Notes: generated by a model not told the origin, from the letters alone. A stretch of 5,368 bases of DNA from Candidatus Cloacimonadota bacterium (GCA_027318525.1 DAHVPA010000137.1:1-5368), one strand, 5' to 3'; positions 1 to 5,368 are shown, counted from the stretch's first letter. Numbers and translations: made by a program.

Positions 1-81
1 ATGTGCAAACACAACCTTATCAACATCCTGATCAATTTAAAGGCAAAAGCCAGGGAAGTCGATAAGGTTGTGTTTGCACAT
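1..81. repeat. Perfect 21-bp inverted repeat with 39-base spacer at window edge
   Basis: Bases 1-21 are the exact reverse complement of 61-81, with no mismatch; base 22 does not pair with base 60, so the inner boundary is sharp. The outer boundary cannot be seen because the left arm starts at base 1 of the window. The right arm encodes conserved lipoamide dehydrogenase residues (DKVVFAH), while the left arm reads as non-homologous sequence in the same frame. This pattern suggests that the left arm is a fold-back copy (amplification chimera or assembly edge artefact) rather than a natural hairpin; the artefact reading is inference. Confidence 0.93.
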
Positions 82-150
82 CCAACCTTGTCAGAAGCAA
101 CAATGGAAGCCATTGAAGACCTGCACGGTCTTTCAATCCATAAAATGTAA
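1..150 (+). CDS. lpdA: Dihydrolipoamide dehydrogenase, C-terminal fragment (5' end missing)
   Basis: An open frame runs from the window edge to TAA at 148-150. Its last 30 or so codons match the C-terminus of dihydrolipoamide dehydrogenase, the FAD enzyme (E3) that reoxidises lipoamide in 2-oxoacid dehydrogenase and glycine cleavage complexes. The motif HPTLSE at 79-96 carries the His and Glu of the active-site dyad found in the dimerisation domain of this family, and the tail LHGLSIHKM closes the protein. From about base 22 the reading (NLKAKAREV then DKVVFAHPT) keeps the family spacing between the helix leucine and the catalytic His. Codons 1-7 do not: the usual ELI-x-E motif is absent, and these bases are an inverted copy of 61-81. 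The ATG at base 1 is therefore not a start codon. A mercuric reductase-like relative of the same fold is possible but less likely. Only 15 bases separate it from raiA. Confidence 0.82.
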   Translation: MCKHNLINILINLKAKAREVDKVVFAHPTLSEATMEAIEDLHGLSIHKM

Positions 151-165
151 TCAAGGAGGTATATC

Positions 166-699
166 ATGCAGATTACAATTACAGCCAGACACTTTGAACT
201 AACCAAAGCCATTAGGGACCACGTCGAAACAGCTTGTCTCAAATTGAAAAAGTACTTCGACCAAATCATCACAATTCATATCACTTTGGCTTGGGAAAAC
301 AACAGGAACATCTGCGAAATGTCGCTGCATGCCTCAAAGTTCGGACTCCAAAGTCAATCTGAAGAAGTAGATATGTATCTATCCATCGATAATACGATAG
401 ATAAGATGGAAACCCAAATTAAGAAATTGAAAGACAGGGTGACCGACCATCAGAAGTTATCCATCAAGGATTTGGATGACTTCTCCCGGGCATCCCTTTA
501 TCAGATTAACAACAGTGATGAATCAAAGAAGCTGATAAAAACCAAACGTGTAGTTCCGGAAACCATGTCCATACAGGAAGCTATTGAGCGTCTGTCCACT
601 CACGAAGACGGCTATTTTATCTTTAAGAATGTGGAAACTGATGGAATAAATGTATTGGTCAGAAAAGACGAAACTCATTTTAAGCTGTTTGAACCTTAA
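166..699 (+). CDS. hpf: Long-form ribosome hibernation promoting factor (HPF/RaiA family)
   Basis: This 177-residue protein binds the 30S decoding channel of idle ribosomes, and long-form members pair 70S ribosomes into inactive 100S dimers. Residues 1 to about 95 form the N-terminal S30AE/YfiA-type domain, starting MQITITARHFELT and including SLHASKFGL at 53-61 and a basic helix (KMETQIKKLKDR, 80-91). A polar linker covers roughly 96-124. Residues 125-177 form the C-terminal dimerisation domain typical of long HPF: IKTKRVVPETMS, then EAIERL, GYFIFKN (149-155) and the ending INVLVRKDETHFKLFEP. The start is secure: AAGGAGGT at 153-160 lies 5 bases before ATG. It follows lpd by 15 bases and is closed by a terminator at 701-732. 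The long form acts without RMF, so the short-form plus RMF mechanism of gammaproteobacteria is not expected. Family assignment is firm; regulation is not visible here. Confidence 0.95.
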   Translation: MQITITARHFELTKAIRDHVETACLKLKKYFDQIITIHITLAWENNRNICEMSLHASKFGLQSQSEEVDMYLSIDNTIDKMETQIKKLKDRVTDHQKLSIKDLDDFSRASLYQINNSDESKKLIKTKRVVPETMSIQEAIERLSTHEDGYFIFKNVETDGINVLVRKDETHFKLFEP

Positions 700-700
700 T

Positions 701-732
701 GAGGAGGGGGCAATCCCCTCCTTTAGTTTTTT
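701..732 (+). terminator. Rho-independent terminator or attenuator between hpf and hprK
   Basis: The stem pairs 702-709 (AGGAGGGG) with 715-722 (CCCCTCCT), with a possible extra G-U pair at 701/723 and a 5-base loop (710-714). It is followed by TTAG and a six-T run at 727-732. It starts 1 base after the hpf stop codon. The hprK start codon lies only 15 bases after the T-run, with GAGG at 737-740 as its RBS, so a complete promoter does not fit between them. Partial read-through (attenuation) or a promoter inside hpf would be needed to express hprK. Confidence 0.85.
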
Positions 733-747
733 ATACGAGGATTCGCC

Positions 748-1737
748 ATGAAAGAAATCACTGTTAAAAGCTTTTTCGAATCAAAGAAAAAGGATTTTGC
801 CCTGAGCCTGATTACTGACCCCGTCACACTTGATAATAAGATTACGTCTCCTCACTTGAACAGACCCGGATTAGCCTTATCAGGATATTTGGAAAACTTT
901 CCCGCTGAAAGAGTGCAGATTTTTGGCGAAACAGAAATAAGGTATTTGCAAACTATAGATGAGGAGATTTTTTATCAACGGCTTAAAGATGTCCTCACTC
1001 ACAACATTCCCTGTATAATAGTCTCAAAAGGTCTTACACTGCCTCCCCTGGTCGAACATATGGCAAACGAGATGCATGTGGCAATTCTGACCAGCAGACT
1101 ATCCACCATACATCTTGTGCAATACCTGACAAAATACCTGCAGGAAGTGTTTGCCTTAGAGAAAACCATCCATGCTACTTTGGTTGACGTCTTTGGTTTG
1201 GGAGTATTGCTGACAGGAAAAAGCGGCATAGGAAAAAGTGAATGCGCTTTGGACCTGATTCACCGGGGACATAGTCTGATCGGGGACGACATGGTCAACA
1301 TCCGTTTCATCAATGACCGCCTGGTTGGCAAACCAGGAAGAGAATTTGGCTATTTCATGGAAATCAGAGGTGTTGGTTTAATTAACGTTGAAAAAATGTT
1401 TGGTATAGAAAGAGTCAGGCACCAAAAGGAAATTGATCTTCAAATTGAGCTGATGCCCTGGCAGGAAAACATGGATTATGAGCGCATAGGGTTAAGCGAA
1501 AACTATGTGGAACATTTGGGTGTGAGGGTCCCTGTAATCTATCTTCCAGTTTCCCCGGGAAAAAATGTTTCCACCATTGTGGAAGTTGCAGCCATGAACC
1601 TAATCTTGAAGAACGAGGGTTATGATGCAGCAGAAGATTGGAATAAAAAAGTCCACGATGAGATTAAACGTAAGACAAAACTGAAAAACATTGAATCCGC
1701 GGCAGAAGATGATGACCAGCCAAGAAATAACAGTTGA
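748..1737 (+). CDS. hprK: HPr kinase/phosphorylase
   Basis: This bifunctional cytoplasmic enzyme phosphorylates HPr on Ser46 and removes that phosphate by phosphorolysis. The 329 residues match the usual family size (about 310-330). The N-terminal domain (1 to about 130) has the family hallmark HLNRPGLALSGYLENF (36-51). The kinase domain carries conserved His142 (IHATLVDVFG), the P-loop GKSGIGKSE (157-165), the Asp pair D180-D181 in RGHSLIGDD, the HprK signature MEIRGVGLINV (204-214), R246 in YERIG, and the late motif VSPGKNVSTIVEVAAMN (268-284), where Lys replaces the Arg commonly found in GRN. A charged tail follows (about 306-329). The start has GAGG at 737-740, 7 bases upstream. Its 3' end overlaps ptsH by 26 bases, which places the kinase in the same transcript as its substrate. 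It lies directly behind a terminator hairpin. Function is secure from motifs; which signals (ATP, Pi, PPi, fructose bisphosphate) control this one cannot be told. Confidence 0.97.
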   Translation: MKEITVKSFFESKKKDFALSLITDPVTLDNKITSPHLNRPGLALSGYLENFPAERVQIFGETEIRYLQTIDEEIFYQRLKDVLTHNIPCIIVSKGLTLPPLVEHMANEMHVAILTSRLSTIHLVQYLTKYLQEVFALEKTIHATLVDVFGLGVLLTGKSGIGKSECALDLIHRGHSLIGDDMVNIRFINDRLVGKPGREFGYFMEIRGVGLINVEKMFGIERVRHQKEIDLQIELMPWQENMDYERIGLSENYVEHLGVRVPVIYLPVSPGKNVSTIVEVAAMNLILKNEGYDAAEDWNKKVHDEIKRKTKLKNIESAAEDDDQPRNNS

Positions 1738-1978
1738 TAACAAGCTGGGTCTTCATGCCAGACCGTCTGCTCTTTTGGTAAAAGCTGCAACTAAGTATCG
1801 TTCGGAGTTTTATATTGAGAAGGATGGTATGAGAGTCAATGGCAAAAGTATCATGGGTGTCATGATGCTTGCAGCTGAATACCAATCCAAACTGGTGCTG
1901 ATAGCGGATGGAGTTGATGAGCAACACCTGCTTCAGGAAATCACCACTATGTTTGCTGAACGTTTTGGCGAGGAATAA
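1712..1978 (+). CDS. ptsH: Phosphocarrier protein HPr
   Basis: HPr is the small phosphocarrier between EI and downstream acceptors. Starting at the ATG at 1712 gives 88 residues and puts the EI-phosphorylated histidine of GLHARP at position 15 and the HprK-target serine of GKSIMGV at position 46, exactly the classical numbering; this is why I prefer it over the ATG at 1709 or the TTG at 1691. The pair His15/Ser46, with hprK directly upstream, indicates dual phosphorylation. The Shine-Dalgarno is weak (GGCAG at 1701-1705), and the gene begins inside the last 26 bases of hprK, so translation probably depends on ribosomes finishing hprK. The stop codon overlaps the ptsI start by one base (TAATG at 1976-1980). 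Whether it serves sugar transport or only regulation cannot be decided, because no EII protein is present in the window. Confidence 0.96.
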   Translation: MTSQEITVDNKLGLHARPSALLVKAATKYRSEFYIEKDGMRVNGKSIMGVMMLAAEYQSKLVLIADGVDEQHLLQEITTMFAERFGEE

Positions 1979-3708
1979 TGCCTGTTTACATTGGCACACC
2001 AATTTCCGGTACAATTTTCATCGGTAAAGTTAAGTTACTCAAACAAAACAAGCTTCCGGATTTTCCCAAATTCATCGATAAAAAGCAAGTCGATGATGAG
2101 CTGAATAAATTAAAGACTGCTGTCGGTCGAATCGAGCAAAGCATCCAAACAGCGCTTCCTGATGTCGGATTAACGCAGTTGGATAAGGACATCCTAAATA
2201 CACACCTGATGATTCTTACCGATATAGAAATCACACAAATACTGGAAACCACCATCTCCGAACAGCTAATGTCTGCACCCCAAGCCGTGATGACAACATT
2301 CACCAAGATTATTCATAACTTTGAACAGATGGAAAACCAATATTTCGCACAAAGAGCTGATGATTACAAGGACGTAGCTCAGCGCCTTGTTACTACATTG
2401 GTCGGAACACAGGATATGAATCAGCTATCCTTTTCTGAGGATGAGATTATCTTTCTAAAGGATGTTACTCCAAGCCTTGTTACAAAGCTGCACAAATCCG
2501 GTGCAAAAGCATATTGTGCTCAACACGGCAGCTATACATCGCACAGTTCAATTCTGAGCAGGGCTTTTGGTATGACGGCGCTGGTTGCTAAAGATGATGT
2601 CTGTAACAAAGTTCACGAAAACGACACGGCTATTCTCGATGCTGAAAACAGTTATATTGTTATAAATCCTGACCTGGAGCAAGAAAAGAGTTATAAAAAC
2701 AGATTACAGCAGCGACAAAAGCAACAGCAGGAATTGCAAATCGGCCTGGAATTACCGGCTTTCACAAAAAATGGTGTCTTGATCAGTATCAAAGCTAATA
2801 TAGAATACCCCAGCGAGCTGACTCAAGTCCTTGATAATCACTGTGACGGTATTGGCTTGTTCAGAACTGAACTTCTCTATTTGAACCGGACTGATGTTCC
2901 CGATGAAAATGAACAATACGCTGCATATTCGGAGCTTCTGCAAAAGCTGAACGGCTTGCCGGTGATAATCCGCACCTTTGATTTGGGCGGCGACAAACTG
3001 ACTTTTTTACAGAAGTATGACAAGGAAGATAATCCATATCTGGGAAATAGGGGAATCCGCTTTTCACTTCAGGAAAAAGCACTGTTCAAGATTCAGCTGC
3101 GTGCAATCCTAAGAGCTTCGGCGCATGGGAAAGCAGCAATAATGTTTCCTATGATCATCTGTGCGGATGATTTTGTAGCAGCCCGGAAGATAGTGCAGGA
3201 GTGTATGGAGGAATTGGACAAGGAGAGCAGCCCATATTGTAAAGATATCCAGATCGGAGCTATGATTGAAACCCCTTCTGCCGCATTATGCGCAGAACAA
3301 TTAGCCAAGGTATGCGATTTCTTCAGTCTGGGGACTAATGACTTGGTGCAATACACCCTGGCTGTTGACCGCAACAACGATTTAGTAGCACCCTATTATT
3401 TGCAGCACCATCCGGCTGTGATCAAACTCATTTCCAACACTATCAAAGCAGCCCACAAAGCAGGCATACCGGTTTCTGTCTGTGGAGAAATGGCTGCTGA
3501 GCCAGCATATGTGCCACTGCTGATTGGACTTGGCATCACAGATTTTAGCATCAATCCCCATAAAGTTCCAGAGCTTAAAGCAATTGTTAGAAATTGCGAT
3601 GATGAGCTTTACCACAAAATTCAGAATTTTGATTTCAACACCGATATTGCTACCCTCGAAAACCTGATCTTCAACACTCTCAAACCTTATTATTCTATAG
3701 TATCATAA
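1978..3708 (+). CDS. ptsI: PEP-protein phosphotransferase, Enzyme I of the PTS
   Basis: Enzyme I transfers phosphate from phosphoenolpyruvate to HPr His15. The 576 residues are full length (E. coli EI has 575), and key positions coincide with E. coli numbering: phospho-accepting His189 (TSHS), PEP-binding Arg296 (GIGLFRTE) and Arg332 (IRTFDLGGDK), metal ligands Glu431 (MIETPS) and Asp455 (SLGTNDLVQYTLAVDR), and catalytic Cys502 (VSVCGEMAAE). The HPr-binding helical region and phosphohistidine domain span about 1-230, a Gln-rich linker 240-255, and the PEP-binding barrel about 260-576. The active-site loop is unusual: the common GGRTSH reads GSYTSH (184-189), replacing the Gly and Arg. The start is set by GAGGA at 1970-1974 and the one-base overlap with ptsH. 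PEP synthase and pyruvate phosphate dikinase share the barrel but are larger and lack this order, so the identification is firm. Confidence 0.97.
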   Translation: MPVYIGTPISGTIFIGKVKLLKQNKLPDFPKFIDKKQVDDELNKLKTAVGRIEQSIQTALPDVGLTQLDKDILNTHLMILTDIEITQILETTISEQLMSAPQAVMTTFTKIIHNFEQMENQYFAQRADDYKDVAQRLVTTLVGTQDMNQLSFSEDEIIFLKDVTPSLVTKLHKSGAKAYCAQHGSYTSHSSILSRAFGMTALVAKDDVCNKVHENDTAILDAENSYIVINPDLEQEKSYKNRLQQRQKQQQELQIGLELPAFTKNGVLISIKANIEYPSELTQVLDNHCDGIGLFRTELLYLNRTDVPDENEQYAAYSELLQKLNGLPVIIRTFDLGGDKLTFLQKYDKEDNPYLGNRGIRFSLQEKALFKIQLRAILRASAHGKAAIMFPMIICADDFVAARKIVQECMEELDKESSPYCKDIQIGAMIETPSAALCAEQLAKVCDFFSLGTNDLVQYTLAVDRNNDLVAPYYLQHHPAVIKLISNTIKAAHKAGIPVSVCGEMAAEPAYVPLLIGLGITDFSINPHKVPELKAIVRNCDDELYHKIQNFDFNTDIATLENLIFNTLKPYYSIVS

Positions 3709-3728
3709 GCATTCAAAGGAGGCAGGGC

Positions 3729-5105
3729 ATGGAGCTCCGCTTTGATTATCAGAATCTGCTATATTCAAACCAAATCCGTTGTGGGATTACTTCCGATATT
3801 ATCACCGATATGCGGGAAAAGTGTCTGGAAGCTCATCATGATATAGTTTCCGACCGCCACAAAAACATCCTCGGTTTTTATGATTTGCCCCTGCAGGACG
3901 TAACTCCCATCCTGGATTACCTGGATACTATCAAAGACAGGTTTGACACCATGGTTGTCCTCGGAATAGGCGGTTCCGCTTTGGGAAACCGGGCAGTCTA
4001 TTCAGCTCTGAAAGCCGAACTGGAGCTGAAAAAGAAGATTCTTGTCTGTGATAACGTTGACCCCATCCTGCTCTACGAGATCTTGGAACAAATAGATTGG
4101 GACAGAACTGTTTTCAACCTCATCTCCAAAAGCGGCACGACCAGCGAAACCATGGCAGCTTACATGATTATTGCCGAGATATTGAGAAAGAAATTCCCCA
4201 CAGATTATAAACAGCGCATGATCATTACAACTGACAAGAATAAGGGATTCCTGCGTGATATAATCAATCGAGAAGGTTACCCTTCCTTTGTAGTTCCAGA
4301 TAATGTGGGCGGTCGCTTTTCCGTCCTGACGGATGTAGGTCTTGTCTCATCAGCTTTTGCCGGGGTAAATATCAAAGCCCTGCTTTCCGGAGCCCAGGCT
4401 ATGAAACTTCGCTGTGAAAAAGATGACCTGATACAGAATCCTGCATATCTGAACGGATTGCTGCACTATTTATACATGCGCCAAGGCAAGAATATCTCTG
4501 TCATGATGCCATATACCAATCCGCTCTATGACTGCGCAGACTGGTATCGTCAGCTCTGGGCGGAAAGCCTTGGGAAAAGATATAACCGGCAGGGCAAGGA
4601 AGTCTTTGTAGGACAGACTCCTGTCAAGGCTCTGGGCACAACTGACCAGCATTCACAGGTCCAGCTCTACACAGAGGGACCCAACGACAAGGTCTTTACC
4701 TTCATCACCGTCGAGAAATTCAACCACGACTACATCATTCCCAATATCCATCCCGACCGTGAGGAAGTAAATTTCCTGGCGGACAAACCTCTGAGCCGCC
4801 TGCTCAATACTGAGCGTCTGGCTACTGAAATTGCGCTGACTAGAGCCGGCAGACCCAATTGCAACATCGTTTTCCCGGAGTTAAACGAATTTACACTGGG
4901 ACAGTTCTTTATGCTCTATGAAGTGCAGACCGTATTTACAGGTAAACTGCTTAATATTGACCCATTGGACCAGCCCGGAGTGGAAGCAGGCAAGATAGCC
5001 ACCTATGCCATGATGGGTAAAGCAGGATTTGAAAAGGAACTGGAATCTATCGACGCTTATCTGCAGCAAAGAAATCTATTGACAAAAAAACCCCTCGCAG
5101 ATTGA
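3729..5105 (+). CDS. pgi: Glucose-6-phosphate isomerase
   Basis: Pgi interconverts glucose 6-phosphate and fructose 6-phosphate in glycolysis and gluconeogenesis. The protein has 458 residues, the compact bacterial type (about 450) rather than the 550-residue E. coli type. Visible motifs are the first SIS domain GIGGSALG (79-86), the phosphate-binding loop SKSGTTSET (133-141), VGGRFSVLT (193-201), the catalytic glutamate E279 in WAESLGK, H308 in TTDQHSQVQL, and the C-terminal signature ending DQPGVEAGK with the catalytic lysine K422. AAAGGAGG at 3715-3722, 6 bases before ATG, fixes the start. It lies 20 bases after ptsI with no terminator between, so co-transcription with hprK-ptsH-ptsI is likely; this would place a glycolytic enzyme under the same control as the PEP-sensing phosphorelay. 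No truncation or missing residue is seen. A bifunctional transaldolase/isomerase is excluded by length. Confidence 0.98.
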   Translation: MELRFDYQNLLYSNQIRCGITSDIITDMREKCLEAHHDIVSDRHKNILGFYDLPLQDVTPILDYLDTIKDRFDTMVVLGIGGSALGNRAVYSALKAELELKKKILVCDNVDPILLYEILEQIDWDRTVFNLISKSGTTSETMAAYMIIAEILRKKFPTDYKQRMIITTDKNKGFLRDIINREGYPSFVVPDNVGGRFSVLTDVGLVSSAFAGVNIKALLSGAQAMKLRCEKDDLIQNPAYLNGLLHYLYMRQGKNISVMMPYTNPLYDCADWYRQLWAESLGKRYNRQGKEVFVGQTPVKALGTTDQHSQVQLYTEGPNDKVFTFITVEKFNHDYIIPNIHPDREEVNFLADKPLSRLLNTERLATEIALTRAGRPNCNIVFPELNEFTLGQFFMLYEVQTVFTGKLLNIDPLDQPGVEAGKIATYAMMGKAGFEKELESIDAYLQQRNLLTKKPLAD

Positions 5106-5179
5106 AAGACTAAACGTTGTAAGCTCAATCCTGCAAAGCTCTGAACAGCTTTTCAACGCTTATAGAGTGTTAAATCTGT
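5106..5179 (+). other. Short intergenic gap with weak hairpin
   Basis: No gene lies here. A small hairpin pairs AAAGCT (5135-5140) with AGCTTT (5147-5152) around the loop CTGAAC, and flanking CGTTG (5115-5119) can pair with CAACG (5154-5158) to close a larger imperfect structure. Only four T residues (5150-5153) follow the loop side, so this is a poor candidate for a Rho-independent terminator of pgi, although no better one exists before the tRNA genes. One copy of the 9-base repeat TATAGAGTG is at 5161-5169. Confidence 0.35.
5161..5169 (+). promoter_or_regulatory. TATAGAGTG repeat, copy 1: possible -10 element before tRNA-Ser(UGA)
   Basis: TATAGA matches the bacterial -10 consensus at four to five of six bases and sits 10 bases upstream of the mature tRNA, a plausible spacing for transcription start plus a short leader. 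I see no convincing -35 hexamer at 16-18 bases upstream. The same nine bases recur before the next tRNA gene (5269-5277). Function is inferred only from position and repetition. Confidence 0.35.
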
Positions 5180-5265
5180 GGAGGATTAGTCCTAATTGGT
5201 AAGGCAGCGGTCTTGAAAACCGCCGGGTTCTGCCCATGGGGGTTCGAATCCCTCATCCTCCGCCA
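5180..5265 (+). tRNA. tRNA-Ser (anticodon UGA)
   Basis: A complete cloverleaf can be folded by eye. The acceptor stem pairs GGAGGAT (5180-5186) with ATCCTCC (5255-5261), followed by discriminator G5262 and encoded CCA (5263-5265). The D stem is GTC/GGC (5189-5191 with 5203-5205, one U-G pair), with GG at 5198-5199 in the loop. The anticodon stem GCGGT/ACCGC (5207-5211, 5219-5223) encloses the loop CTTGAAA, giving anticodon TGA at 5214-5216, which reads UCN serine codons. The variable region of 14 bases (5224-5237) forms only a 3-bp arm GGG/CCC, short for a serine tRNA. The T arm is GGGGG-TTCGAAT-CCCTC (5238-5254). Serine identity follows from anticodon, extra arm and discriminator G. Confidence 0.94.
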
Positions 5266-5268
5266 GAA

Positions 5269-5277
5269 TATAGAGTG
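5269..5277 (+). promoter_or_regulatory. TATAGAGTG repeat, copy 2: possible -10 or processing element before tRNA-Ser(GCU)
   Basis: This is the exact second copy of the nine bases at 5161-5169. It lies 4 bases after the CCA end of the first tRNA and 13 bases before the next tRNA. If it is a -10 element, its -35 region would fall inside the first tRNA gene, where no good match is visible, so co-transcription of the two tRNAs is at least as likely. Confidence 0.3.
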
Positions 5278-5290
5278 ATCCCTTTTATGG

Positions 5291-5368
5291 GGAGAGGTGA
5301 CCGAGCTGGCTGAAGGTGCACGCCTGCTAAGCGTGTGTGGGTCAAAAGCCCACCGAGGGTTCGAATCC
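5291..5368 (+). tRNA. tRNA-Ser (anticodon GCU), 3' end cut by window
   Basis: The sequence begins with the acceptor strand GGAGAGG (5291-5297), then TG and a D arm containing CCGAGCTGGCTGAAGG. The anticodon stem CACGC/GCGTG (5319-5323, 5331-5335) encloses CTGCTAA, with anticodon GCT at 5326-5328 reading AGC/AGU serine codons. The long variable arm pairs GTGGG (5337-5341) with CCCAC (5349-5353), the class II feature of serine tRNAs. The T stem GAGGG and loop TTCGAAT (5355-5366) are present, but the window ends two bases into the 3' T strand, so the acceptor 3' half and CCA are not seen. Confidence 0.95.

Noticed and set aside
1..81. CRISPR repeat, transposon terminal repeat or attachment site
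   Set aside because: Only two arms exist, in inverted orientation, lying within coding sequence, with no spacer series, transposase or integrase nearby.
1..150. Complete 49-codon small gene starting with ATG at base 1
   Set aside because: The C-terminal two thirds is clearly the lipoamide dehydrogenase tail, and the ATG lies in the inverted-repeat arm at the window edge; there is no upstream RBS to see.
732..737. TATACG as a -10 box for hprK
   Set aside because: It has only four of six consensus matches and no -35 at proper distance, because that region is the terminator stem.
999..1229. Minus-strand open frame inside hprK
   Set aside because: It lies fully opposite the hprK core including the P-loop region, shows no recognisable family and no RBS; it is a shadow.
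1691..1711. TTG start for ptsH adding seven residues
   Set aside because: It would move the active histidine to position 22 and Ser to 53, against the classical 15/46; there is no better RBS.
1664..2306. Two minus-strand open frames across hprK end, ptsH and early ptsI
   Set aside because: Both are opposite strongly supported genes, have cysteine/serine-rich low-information translations and match no family.
2752..3615. Four minus-strand open frames opposite ptsI
   Set aside because: They are antisense to the conserved EI catalytic domain; their lengths are expected by chance and no independent signal supports them.
1978..3708. PEP synthase or pyruvate phosphate dikinase
   Set aside because: Length 576, N-terminal phosphohistidine domain before the barrel and exact EI residue numbering identify Enzyme I.
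4470..5069. Two minus-strand open frames opposite pgi
   Set aside because: They are antisense to conserved Pgi motifs and carry no start signal or recognisable domain.
5180..5265. Selenocysteine or suppressor tRNA
   Set aside because: The anticodon is TGA (reads UCA), not TCA (reads UGA), and the acceptor stem is 7 bp rather than the 8 bp of bacterial tRNA-Sec.

Overview
The window is an ordinary bacterial housekeeping stretch, densely packed and almost entirely on the + strand. It holds the 3' end of a dihydrolipoamide dehydrogenase gene, a long-form ribosome hibernation factor gene (raiA/hpf), the phosphotransfer trio hprK-ptsH-ptsI, glucose-6-phosphate isomerase (pgi), and two serine tRNA genes, the second cut by the window end. 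Strong Shine-Dalgarno sequences, a Rho-independent terminator and encoded CCA ends mark it as bacterial. HPr kinase next to a long-form hpf and a complete EI/HPr pair suggests either a Gram-negative lineage with an nitrogen-type PTS locus (rpoN-hpf-...-hprK-...-ptsH-ptsI) or a deep-branching candidate phylum. I lean weakly to the latter (something like Cloacimonadota), but this is a guess that no marker here settles.

Layout. Bases 1-150 are the lpd C-terminus, but the first 21 bases are a perfect inverted copy of 61-81 and probably do not belong to the gene (contig-edge or amplification chimera). raiA (166-699) follows after 15 bases. A GC-rich hairpin plus T-run (701-732) lies between raiA and hprK. 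hprK (748-1737), ptsH (1712-1978) and ptsI (1978-3708) overlap one another and look translationally coupled; pgi (3729-5105) follows 20 bases later with its own strong RBS. Bases 5106-5179 hold no gene, only a weak hairpin and one copy of a 9-base repeat. tRNA-Ser(UGA) occupies 5180-5265 and a partial tRNA-Ser(GCU) starts at 5291.

How the genes work together. EI (ptsI) takes phosphate from PEP and passes it to His15 of HPr (ptsH). HprK phosphorylates or dephosphorylates HPr on Ser46 in response to metabolic state. All catalytic residues are visible, and EI aligns to E. coli numbering without offset at six key positions. No EIIA, EIIB or EIIC component, no ptsN and no rapZ is present, so here the cascade reads as a regulatory sensor of PEP/ATP status, placed next to a glycolytic enzyme (Pgi) and a ribosome-silencing factor. 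I see no clearly novel system. The points most worth a second look are the edge inverted repeat, the terminator with no room for a downstream promoter, the compressed PTS locus and the altered active-site loop of EI.
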